Positions 50,564-61,072 of a stretch of DNA of 64,000 nt are shown here, in pieces (position 1 is the stretch's first letter; each line of letters starts with the position of its first letter). This DNA is from Phoenix dactylifera (Eukaryota > Streptophyta > Magnoliopsida > Arecales > Arecaceae): contig NC_052399.1 of assembly GCF_009389715.1 (NCBI RefSeq), positions 21,483,646 through 21,547,645 of the forward strand, given 5' to 3'. Made by a program: the position numbers and the translations under genes. Below the pieces are notes generated by a model. That model saw nothing but the letters and a program-made list of their open reading frames with translations, had not been told where the DNA came from and did not search any database.

Positions 50564-52997
50564 TCAAGGATGGTCCAGACAATCTGTTGCTGTGTCGTCA
50601 GCTACTGAATCCAGGCAATTCCAAAAGGACTGCTCTATGTGTTCATGGATGGCAGCACTCTCCTGTTGCTCAACCCTTGCCTTGTTTTCATTTGGAGAGC
50701 AAATAGATGGTGCATTTGCAATTCCATGGTAATAGATCTCACAACAATCATCACCAGATATCGGCTGTCGTCCCTCATCCTCGGGTTCATTTCTATCCGT
50801 CTCATTGCATGCATTTGAGTTCTTCTCTATAAGCTCCTTGAACATCGAGGACCTTAGTAAGAGGCTCAGTGCGGTAGGAGAGGATTTGTTGCATGAGGCA
50901 CTGCCAAACATTTGGTGGGACGTAAATTCTTGCTTACATTCTGAGTTCATGCCGTCCATGACGTAATTGTGGTGCAGGAGTGGCTCAGCCTCATCATCCC
51001 GAAGGATGGTGGAAGGCTGCACCAATTGGTGTACACCATTGGAATGATGCTCTTGGGAACTACTTAAAGCGTTGCCCCCTCCTGGCCTTAGCCATCTGAT
51101 ATATGTGTTCAAGTCGAAGTTGGTCACAGCATTAATCCCGCGATATTCTATTGCCGCAATGTCGTAGGCACGGGCAGCCTCCTCTTGGGTGCCTGGAACA
51201 AATGGAGTGATTTCTTTGCCCCCCCTAAGATGTCAATTATTGTTTGACTAAGAAGTGACGAGCACAAGACTCACTGTAAGTGCCAAGATAGAGGTACTTG
51301 TTTCCGAAAACCCTTCCAATCCTTGCTTCCCATCTTCCATTTTGATGATGCCTGGATCAAGTTTTCCAAATAATTGGTTTTACTTTCTTAATTAGATATT
51401 ACTGAACTTTCATGTTGCATATATTTACCTTGCAACTCCTCGATACTTGGAGACACCTCTTGAGAAACCATTGCTCTTCCTGTTATCAAAAAAGATTATC
51501 ATGAAGCTAAGGATTAGTTTTCAGAAGGAATTTTGAACCACTAAATGAAAGGTATGTGAGCAAAATATTGATTAAGTACCTTCTTATTGAAGCTAGATAC
51601 TCTTCTTTTGTTACATTCTGCATTATTTGAATCTCTTTCTCATAGTCAGGTATCTGATAATATATTTAATTGATCAGTAACAATAAGTAAATTAATCTGT
51701 TTCTGGTTGGCAATTTTGCTGAACATACATACAATATTTATGACAAGTATTAGTTTTAGAACATGCATAATAATTGGATACATTGTCCTGTAATTATCCT
51801 AGTTGCTCATACCTAATTCAATGCTCAAAATGGTGAAATCTTTGGTGCTGGTTGGCTTGAGATGAAACTAATTAAAACAATCAAAACTTTTTCTTTCATT
51901 CTTAAAAAAGTCATTGTAATTTGCAATGCGGATAACTTAAAAAAATACAATATACCACCTGATTGTAATTCATTGTCAGTCGTGATTGACCGATGCTTCT
52001 TTATTTGGATGGATTTCTCAGTAGAACACACACAGACGTATGCAAAGTTTTCCTTCCATTCAAATTTTAATGGGAGTCAGATAAGTTCACGGAAATACCG
52101 GGAAATTTGTGAAAGTGGTAGGTCCCCAGTACTTTATTGCCGCTAGATCATATGCTCTTGCTGCTGCTTCCTCCTCATTATAGGCACCAAGATAAACTGT
52201 TCCAATGCACCCAAGAAGAGATAACAAAATGATAATATGAATAAAATGCATATTTAATGATATAGGGCAAGCCCAAGTGCTTAAGATAATGCAGGAGCAT
52301 TACGTAGAAAGTACCTTGCTTTCCTTTCTTCTTTTGTGTCGCATTCCATGACCCCTTATCCCACAAATGGGCTTCAAAACGGCCAGTCCATCGGTGCCTA
52401 TGCAGTGAACTACTATTAGTTTATGGTAGAATATAAGCAATTATTAAATTCTCTCGTAAGCTGCTTCCATTTCAACAAAACAAAATGGATCTGCCATCCT
52501 TTTAGGATGCACCACTGCGAAGCATCAATAAATTGGTAAATTTGTTGTTTTCCATGATTAGCTATCTTATCTCTGTTTATCTATTGGCCATCTCTTAAAA
52601 ACATTCAGGATACCCTTTTTCTAATGGACCATTATGATGCTATTGAAGAATTCACCGTGACCTACCAGCTAATCTTTTTACTAGAGATAACAAAGATTCA
52701 CATATTCTAAGCACTCACCACCTGCTTTTTCTCACAAGTTTCGTGCTCTCTCTCTCTCTCTCTCTCTCTCTCCCATACACGCATGTAGGCACGCACACAC
52801 ATTCATGCACACGCACACCGCCCCAAAGGGTAAATTCCTAACCTGCTAACCCCTCGAAACCTTGAACTCCTTTTGATGGTGCTGGTTGTAGCAGACTGAT
52901 CAAGCATCTGTCCATCAGGACCAACTGATGCTCTCACGGGCTCACCCAAGAGGTGCTTCCCGTTGCTGTCTAGCTCGCTCTTCGCCAACACATTCAT
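50564..52997 (-). CDS. AP2-type transcription factor with two AP2 domains (WRI-like, At2g41710 type), 7 exons
   Basis: A nuclear DNA-binding regulator. Minus-strand exons: 52843-52997, 52315-52397, 52099-52196, 51580-51653, 51429-51479, 51275-51351 and 50564-51192. They sum to 1167 bp, giving 388 residues plus TGA, with GT-AG introns. An in-frame TAG lies 18 nt before the ATG. AP2 domain 1 spans residues 45-112 ([58 protein letters not shown]). The linker contains [22 protein letters not shown]2 domain 2 spans about 145-207 ([46 protein letters not shown]). TYIRWLRPG follows, then an acidic/Ser-rich tail with [20 protein letters not shown] (residues 284-303). The TNFDL-TYIRWL junction and the ALSLLL motif point to the At2g41710 branch (from memory), rather than WRI1 or ANT/PLT. 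VYL is continuous with GAY in one exon, whereas WRI1 has a 9-nt VYL micro-exon. Target genes cannot be inferred. Confidence 0.92.
52745..52773. repeat. (CT)n microsatellite in AP2 gene intron 1
   Basis: About 29 nt of CT on the plus strand, inside the intron at 52398-52842. Confidence 0.9.
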
Positions 52998-53256
52998 ATG
53001 TATTCTTCCTTTCTAATAATCGTCCCCCAAAGCTCGCAGTGGCGCAAGGGTGGCGAGTTTGAGCTTTCTAGACTAGACAGGCCTCATGCATATATATGTG
53101 CACATAAGGTTAACTATGGTTTGTGTTTTTGTTTGTAGCTGCGGCTGTAAGGACAGCAGGAGAGGATGATTTCAAGACTATTTCCCGACAAAAATGTTTT
53201 GTCCTTCGTGGGGTTGGCAGGGCGATGTTCTGCAATTCGGTGCGAGATTCGGCTCT

Positions 53257-54091
53257 GGGTGGTTCTATATACACCCCCCCTATTGCTCAGGACACCCCCC
53301 AAAAATTAAAAAAAAATTAAATACTCTCTACACCCCCCCCCCATTTGCTAAGGACACCCCTAAAAAATTAAAAATTTCTAAATTACCCCCCACCCTCCCC
53401 ACCCCCTCACCTAAATTGCTCTCTACACCCCCCAAACCCCCCCCACCCCGCTCTTCCCCTCCAAAACACCTCGCCAACGCCCAAAACCCCCCCGTTCCCC
53501 CTTCTCCCTCTCGTCGCCGGCATTCTCCCGATCTCCGACCACCTCGCCGGCTTCTCCCGGAACCACCTCGCCGGCTTCTCCCGAAATTTTTTTTTTTTCA
53601 CGGTTCGTGCTCCGTTCGGCACTGGATCGCCGAACAAAAGGCTTCTGTTCGGCTGAACAGTGCCGGACAGAAGCCTTCTGTTCGGCACTGTGCAGCCGAA
53701 CAGATCTGTTCGGTTGAGGGTTGCCGAACAGAAGGCTTCTGTTCGGCACTGTTCAGCCGAATAGAAGCCTTTTGTTTGGCGATCCAGTGCCGAACGGAGC
53801 ACGAACCGTGAAAAAAAAAAATTCGGGAGAAGCCGGCGAGGTGGTTCCGGGAGAAGCCGGCGAGGTGGTCGGAGATCGGGAGAATGCTGGCGACGAGAGG
53901 GAGAAGGGGGAACGGGGGAGGAGGGGTTTAAGGGGGGTTTGAGGGGTGTTTTTTTTTTTCTTTTCAAAACGAAACGGAGGAGGAGGAAGGGGGGGTGTAT
54001 GAGAAAATTTCAAGGGCAATATGGTAATTACACTAAAGGTTAGTTTGGGTATTTTCTTTTTGGTTTTTGGGGGGTGTATATAGAACTACCC
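53257..54091. mobile_element. Mutator-like foldback element with 9-bp target duplication
   Basis: An 835-bp element with ends GGGTGGTTCTATATACACCC and, inverted, GGGTAGTTCTATATACACCC. It is flanked by perfect copies of ttcggctct at 53248-53256 and 54092-54100. Nine-base duplications are the Mutator superfamily signature. Almost the whole element folds on itself around about 53704; for example gatctccgaccacctcgcc on the left is matched inverted on the right. The centre holds about five smaller palindromes of the type gccgaacagaaggcttctgt. It lacks a transposase. The open frames on both strands follow from the symmetry. It starts about 250 bp upstream of the AP2 start codon. Confidence 0.9.
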
Positions 54092-54100
54092 TTCGGCTCT

Positions 54101-55430
54101 CCATTTGTTTTGGCTTTATTAAAAGAAATATACCGGAGTATAATTGTTCCGAAGATTTAACAAAATTCTTTCCTCGCCTACCAAATAGGAATTAACTTTC
54201 GGCGACCCTTCATAAATTTGGCACATCTAGTTCGAGGCAAGATTTCAACAACGGCAATGTCCCTAACAGCATTACTAGATTAAGCCACAGTATGAAATGT
54301 TATGTCCTGAGTTGTCTTAGAAATTTTTCTATAAGAAAAAAACTAAATAATGGTAATTGCTCCCGTTGCGCAAGGATCATTACAATTGTTATAATGCTTG
54401 TTAAATACAAGTTATGTCATGTGTCATGTAAAAAGGGGCCTGCAGCTATAATACCATCCAGCTTTTATACATGACATCTACGACAGTTGTTATTCTAAAT
54501 CGAAGTCCTAATATGGTTGTATTTACATAGAAGTTATCTCCAGAGTCATGGAGAAAACTATATCCAAGGCTTTTTTCCCCCTTCTGAGAACAAGGGGCAA
54601 CGCCATCAAGGAACTACAGAGTCAGGTTCTTCATTGGTTTAATGATCCAGCAGTTAATGATCGGTGCAGGTGATCTGCGCTCACAAGCCCCAAAGATCTA
54701 TGAACAACGTTTAGCCATGCAAAATTACATGACCATTTTTGTTTCAGGGAAAAATTACCTGACCTCATTGCAGTGGTGGCCAACTATTCTAAGCCATACC
54801 TTGGTTGTATCACAGACTGCACCCTTCATGTCGCCATCTCTGTAGTGGCGTTGGAAAGCTTTTTGGAATCACTTCACATGAAAGCCAAGCCAAGCAGATC
54901 ACCCAGACCCAGGAGTCATTTGCTAGACCAGCTGGACTGATAGAGCCAAATACTTACTAAAAACTGGATTTGTCTGGTCCTTGCCATCCAATATCCAAAG
55001 TAATTCCGCAATGTAACAAGGCTACGAAGGGGAAAGTGGACGCATCCGCTTGGCATATGGAGGAATTGGAGTCCCGGCCCAACGACCTGTATCTCCAGTT
55101 TCTCCTCCCTGGCGGGACCAGGTAGAATGACTTATGCATGGGTCTTGAGGATGGTCTCCTGGGGTGGAGATGGAACGAAGCATGAGGTGACGCAGACGTG
55201 ACTTTAAGCGCATGGAGGACCTTGAATGAATCGCCTAGTAAACTTCTCTTTTATTTATGTATAAATCTTGGTGGTTTTCTGGTTTGATAATCTACAGCAT
55301 GGCCGATGCCAAGCTCGTTGCTTCCAATGCATTTTGTTGGTAATATGCATTTATACCAATACTTTGACCATTTATTAATGCAGTGGGGATGCTATTGTGA
55401 GGATTCAACTATGAAATCTTTTTCATCATG
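54101..55430. other. Gene-free stretch
   Basis: No recognisable coding sequence. Short frames at 54642-54845 and, on the minus strand, 54957-55213 have no motif I can name. Confidence 0.45.
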
Positions 55431-55464
55431 CGCTGAAAATAGGAGCGCAAGAAACCGGAGTCTC

Positions 55465-56880
55465 TGGTTTTTTTTTTGTCCGATGAAACAGAGGCCAAGG
55501 AGACTTGCCTCCTAACCCACCAACTTTATTAACAGAGAATAAGTGAACAACAGAAGCAGTAGTAAGAAAGAATGGACAGAGACCAAAAACCAAGATCAAA
55601 GTTTGCAATGAGCTACGATGAAACGAGACAGTATGAAACAGTGGTCAGCCAGCAGCCTCAGCAGCGAGAAGAATCGTAAGGGCAGACCTGGTCGAAACAG
55701 AGAGAGTAGCCTGACATAATGCCATGAAAGACAGGTCTGAAATCATGACCGATCAGGCCAGAAGCGAAACCTCCGAGATCTCAGCACGGTGAATTGAGAA
55801 GAAGCAACATGTGAGATGGCTCATTGTAATCTGCAGATGGAGAGAAGCGAGCGCCATCGCTACAATGATGACAGTTCACCCAGAAGAGATTTCCCCCAGA
55901 CCTTACCAAAGCCTGGTAACTCATTTTGAACCACAGAGGATCAGCCAGCCATTTAGAAGAAGCATGAATTTGCAGGAAATGACAGCAGGAGAGGAGCATC
56001 TATTGAGAAAAATGAGTGTGCATTCCTTTCCTGCCAGCAGCTCCAAAAGGGCAGCGATGAGATAGATGGTTGCTGTCTTTGAGGAAATAAGATATGGATC
56101 CAATCATTGCTGAGGTTGCATACATCACCTTCAGGAGGGGGCATTGCAAGAGAAGAATAGAAGAGATGGTTAATCGATTCCATAGGATCTCCACAAAGAG
56201 GGCAACCACCAAATATTTTCTAGTTTTTTTCTACAAATTGTTCCTTGCTTAAATCCTGTTGAGAAGACAGTGGCAAAGACAACATCTGACTTTTGAAGGG
56301 GCCTTGATTTTCCAAAGAGTTTGAGCCATTTTCCATTGAATGCCCCTAGAATTAATGATACGGTAGAGGGAAGCAGAGGAAAAATCACCAGTCGGATTAA
56401 GCTGCCAAATGATGCTGTCATAGTTGGAAGAAAGCTGGATATTAGCCAAGATGGCATGCAATTGAATGAATTCTTCGCGTGCCACTAGGGAAGTATAGAG
56501 CCACATCTGAGATTCCATATCCGGCACCTGACATTAAAATTTTTATCAGCAATACCAGATTTAAGATGGCGAGCCCAATAAAGGCCGGGGAATAATTGGT
56601 CTGGAAACGAGCTGGGACAGGCCAGGCCACTCCCCTACATCTAGTATGATCTCTTCTGTGACAAATTTTTCCGCCTGGTGTGATCAAACTTAATGCTTTC
56701 ATCAGGGTGTTGAAAATCTGAGAGAGAAAAAAATATATATATCCTTCATTGATGGATGAAGTGATCAGGCGGATACCTTGAGCATCATCAAGTGTAAAAT
56801 ATGGCAGTTTGCCAACTTCTCCATGCGGAATGTGTGCATAGGGTTCATGTTCGTGTGTAGAACGGAACAGAGGATGCATT
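55465..56880 (-). mobile_element. LINE 3' part, zinc-binding (zf-RVT) region
   Basis: Minus-strand pieces in several frames match the reverse-transcriptase zinc-binding region of plant LINEs: DSIIWQLNPTGDFSSASLYR near 56400, then WKIKAPSKVRCCLCHCLLNR near 56265, and MESINHLFYS near 56180. The 3' end reads WPLFHRTKKK, a common plant LINE terminus, with poly(A) seen as a T run on the plus strand at 55469-55477. Multiple frameshifts and stops are present. The 5' boundary is approximate. Confidence 0.75.
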
Positions 56881-57279
56881 TACCTAAATATCTTACCTTG
56901 TTTGATTAAGCTAATCAGCCAAAGTAATCACATGCTATCAATCATCTATTGCACCACCCGTGTTTGTTATACTATGATAATTTGGCTAATAACATCACAT
57001 TGTTCTTCCAAAAGGCTGACTTGTCGCATAAAGTTCTTCGGCCAAGCTAACCTGACATGATAACATCCAATGTGTTGCTAAAACGAAATCTTATTTGAGT
57101 TGCACTAAGTTGGCAGTGGTTAACGGTTAGACCTTCGTACCAGGCTTAAACTTGCTTTCGGATTACTTACCCCATATCCTAAGTAACTTGGACCAATCAG
57201 TTCCATGGCAAATCAGTCAAGCCACTGGCTTATTGAATAAAAAATAAATGGGTAGAAAGGATAGGATTCTTATGTTTTA

Positions 57280-57460
57280 GGTGAGGATGTAGTTCATGAA
57301 CATCAGGAGGCGAATAATGCAGCGGACTGGATGATCCTTATCTAGAAGAACACTTCTATTACCTCTCTCTGCTCAGTTTAGAGATATTTTATTTTCTGAA
57401 GCCTCTGATTGTATTCACACTAGATTGATTTGATACAACTGCTCAAAAAAAAAAAAAAAA
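57280..57460 (+). mobile_element. Short LINE 3'-end fragment with poly(A)
   Basis: VVHEHQEANNAADWM matches the last RNase H motif of LINEs, followed by stop-rich sequence and an A16-17 tract at 57445-57460. Confidence 0.65.
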
Positions 57461-57559
57461 CATACACACACAAAAAGAAGAGGCCCTTGTTCTACCATGG
57501 CCGCTGGACTCTAGGATATCCAACCAAATGGCCAAAACTAATTTGGTTTGTCCGGGCCT

Positions 57560-57890
57560 CTCTTCATGTACACATATGCAATAAATTCAGACTCCTCAGG
57601 CCCGCCCATTAGTCCTGTAATATCTGGCTATTACAGGTTCTTTCTGAAATTTGATACTCTTCCCCCTGCCGTCGATTGGAGTCCGCCTTGTTACTTCGAG
57701 GCCAATCATATTTTTAAGCTTCTGCCACCTCCTCCTAAGTTGTATCCTCTCGAGTTTTCATATCACATCCCGCTGTAATTCTTTGTGAATCTCTTTCTTC
57801 TTCTCTGCTATGTAATCTTCTCTCTGAATCAATAAATTCGGGTTTAGGTGGTCTATGGCCTCCTCTTTCATGAAAACAAAAAAAAAAACA
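57560..57890 (+). mobile_element. LINE 3'-end fragment
   Basis: The end ggtggtctatggcctcctctttcatgaaaac followed by poly(A) (57879-57889) is the typical plant LINE terminus (W-x-x-x-FMKTKKK when read in frame). The upstream Pro-rich frame 57548-57778 is probably part of the same decayed element. The start is approximate. Confidence 0.6.
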
Positions 57891-58932
57891 ACTAATTGCA
57901 ATCATAAAGCTAGGCTTTTTTTCTTTTTGATATTCGGTGGAGAAAAGGAACCAATGATAGATTCTGCTTATGAATCACTGGTCGAGAAATAGAAATGGCT
58001 AAAGCAAGAATCTCCAGATGGGCACAGCTTAGAGCACAAACTCTGACCAAAGCCTCTTTCCTGCATTAGACCCCCATTAGCAACAATCTGATGGCTCACC
58101 AGACACTACTCTTCTGCTGGCGGTTGGTCTCATTTCCTGTCTAAAATTCAGATATGTGACTGCCTTTTTCTCGATTCTGGTTAGCAGAGGGTGCCATTAC
58201 AGGAAAACCAAGCTATCCCGGTGCTTTTTGCGACCTTTAGCGACGCTTATAAGCGTCGGCTAAAGTCCCACCGACGCATCGCGAAGCGTCTGCAAAGTGT
58301 CGGCGATACCGGAGCTGCAAAACATTTTGCCGACGCACGAAGAAAGCGTCGGCAAAAACTCTGATTTGCTGACGCTTATAAAGCGTTGGCGATAATCTGA
58401 CGGACAAATTCCTCATGGCTTTTACCGACACTTTAAAGCGTCGATAATTGCCGACGCTTTGAAGCGTCGGGAGATCCCACATTTGCCGATGCTAATGTAA
58501 CCGTTTGAAGAGTCGGCATAAGCATGTCGGGGCTGTGCCATGACGTCTTTTATCGACGCTCAAAAGTGTTGGAAATTATCTTTTTTTTAAAAAAATAAAA
58601 GTACCAATTCATATTATAAAACACCCATTATAAAACATATATTATAACAATATGAACCTGTATTACATTGATACATTGACACAAACCCTCAGATCATTCG
58701 AAATATGAATACTGTCATATCTGATTAAAAATTTGCTTAATAAGTTTAGAATTACAATGTACTCTGAAAAATAAGAAACATATACATATCAAACTCATAA
58801 AAAATAGTCTAGAAGGCATCAGGGACAGGATTCAGCTCCATCATCATCATCACTACGAGCGTTTGAAGTATCAGGGATCTAAAAAAAAAAAAAGAGAAAC
58901 CTTAAAAATTAGGAATAATGTGATACATTAAC

Positions 58933-59214
58933 TTATATATCATAATTGATAATATGTAAAGTATTCAAATATATATAGTTATTTACCTGAGAAGGAAGAA
59001 ATCGTTGTAACATGGATGAAATATTTGCAAGCTGAGACTGCAAATTTGCTAAGTTCTGCTTTGGCTCTTCAATAGTTGCTTGAAGATGATGAACTTCTAT
59101 AGTGTTACTACATTCTCTGGCATTTTTTGTATACATACCCACTGAAGACAACTGAGTGGGGATAACTCCAATGCCGTAACCCCTCACTCGACCATAAAAT
59201 CTGAATGAGAACAT
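58933..59214 (-). pseudogene. CACTA transposase-associated (TNPA-like) C-terminal fragment
   Basis: A 93-codon frame with GRVRGYGIGVIPTQL followed by a Gln/Leu-rich coiled-coil-like stretch (LQATIEEPKQNLANLQSQLA). This arrangement is typical of the C terminus of the second ORF in plant En/Spm elements. Its place inside the element supports the call. No upstream catalytic domain remains. Confidence 0.6.
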
Positions 59215-59734
59215 TTTATGGACTAATGATTGCTATGTAGGTCACACCATGCCTTTCATTTTATCTCACTTTAAAGTTAAAACATAGATGGATGTGCTGA
59301 TGCTCGATCAAGGGTAACATATAAAAATTATTAAAAAAAATCTATATCAATATCTTTATTTATCTCCCCCATCCCATTCATTCACACCACTTTAGCATCT
59401 ACCAATGCAATTAATTATACGGAGTGCAGCAAAAACCATATGTTATGAGAAACGCAACGGATTAATGATGGTCCAGAGTTGACCTTAGAAACAACAAATA
59501 GGAAATATATGAATGACATGAATATATTTAAACAGGTATATTCTTGAAAAATTTTATTCAGAAGGAATGGTTGGAGTATTATATATGTTAGACACTAATC
59601 TTCATGTTAACAGAGAGTATGAGGATCATGCAATTAATACTAAAATAAGAAAGAACATTTCGAAGGACTCGGAAAATGTGGATAAACTATGAGCTCAAAC
59701 TCCATGCCACTCTAGGAAACCGGTCATGGAGGAG

Positions 59735-60275
59735 GAGGAGGCTTACTACAGACGACGGCGAGTTTGACGGTGGCGGAGAAGCTAGGGCTCGGGATGGAGG
59801 TGAGATGTCGGCGCGCAGCTAGGGCATCGACCGAGAGAGGATGAGGAGAGGAGGTCGGGCGAGCATTAAAAACAAGAAGAAAACAAAGAGGAGGAGGAGG
59901 AGGAGGAAGAGAAGGAGAAGGAGGAGGCTTACCTCAGACAATGGCGAGGTCGACGGTGGCGGAGAACCGAAATCTTCGATTGACGATCGGGGCTAGAGAT
60001 GGAGGTGAGATCAGTTTGATGTCGGCGCACAGCTAGGGCATCGACCGAGAGAGTATGAGGAGAGGAGGCCAAGCGAGCGTTAAAAACAAGAACAAAACAA
60101 AGAGGAGGAGGAGGAGGAGGAGGAGGAGAAGGAGGAGGCTTACCTTAGACGAGGGTGAGGTCGGCGGCGGCGGAGAAGCTAGGGCTCGAAATGGAGGTGA
60201 GATGTCGGCGTGCAACTAGGGCATCGACCGAGAGAGGATGAGGAGAGGGGGTCGGACGAGCGGTTGGGGGGGGTT
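59735..60275. repeat. Three-unit tandem repeat inside the CACTA element
   Basis: Units begin ggcttactacagacgacgg (near 59741), ggcttacctcagacaatgg (near 59926) and ggcttaccttagacgaggg (near 60137). They share ctagggcatcgaccgagag, gatgaggagaggag and a GGA trinucleotide run. Unit lengths are about 185 and 211 bp. Confidence 0.85.
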
Positions 60276-60472
60276 TATGTTTTCTAATGACGCTGTTAAG
60301 CATCGTCGTTTCTAAATGTTTTAACGACGCTTTAGAGCATCGTCGTTTCTGGAGATTTACTGACGCTAGGAGAAAGTATCGGTAAAGGTTAGTGCTGAGC
60401 CAAACTTTTCCAACACTTTTTCCTAGCGTCGGAAAAATACAGTCGGCAAAACTCTCATTTGTTGTAGTGTGC

Positions 60473-61064
60473 AGTAACTAAATTGTTCCAATATTTTACT
60501 GATCATAATTGTTACAAAAAGAAAACACACAGTAGTAATACTTGGCTAGTGAAACACATTACTTCTTGTTAGAAAAAAGAAAAGGAAGGAAAAGAAAAGA
60601 CATAAAATAATAAGAAAATAAATAAATAAATAAAAATGGAAAATGATGAGCAAGTGGGAAGAAACTTGGCTTTAAGATAACTACAAATTTTTTTGAATGG
60701 AACCCAAACCATAAAACTAAATTCTTTGGCAATTGGGCCGAGTCATGGCAGTCTTAATAGAATAATACGAACATGTTGGATGTTGTAACAATTTAACTAT
60801 AATTCAATTTGTTCAAACTTGACGTCATAAAGAATATTGTTGATAGAACGAGAATATGGTTTGATTTTCTTGTAATAAGGGTTACTAAAAGTAGAATATG
60901 TGACAAAATTATGAAGCTATTATAGAAATTAGTATATTGACTTATATTTTTAATTCATGAGAATTAAAAACACATAAAATATACATCTAAGATATATCAG
61001 GAGTATTTATGGTATTATGTGGTCGGTGATCTTGGATCCTCATACCATACCAAATAAGTTACTC
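60473..61064. other. AT-rich spacer between the CACTA and hAT elements
   Basis: Nothing recognised on either strand. Confidence 0.5.
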
Positions 61065-61072
61065 ATGAATAT

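Larger units (their letters stand above)
58195..60469. mobile_element. CACTA (En/Spm) element, non-autonomous
   Basis: A 2275-bp element. The right end inverted reads CACTACAACAAATGAGAG, the canonical CACTA terminus. The left end is CATTACAGGAAAACC, with one substitution in CACTA. Perfect 3-bp duplications tgc are at 58192-58194 and 60470-60472. The left subterminal region (58230-58575) holds about eight short palindromes of the form cgacgcttataagcgtcg, probably transposase-binding sites. The right end holds further cgacgctttagagcatcgtcg-like sites (60288-60440). Only a transposase-associated remnant is left inside. Confidence 0.9.

Noticed and set aside
53194-54019. Long open frames up to 205 codons on both strands
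   Set aside because: Mirror-image frames created by the foldback Mutator-like element.
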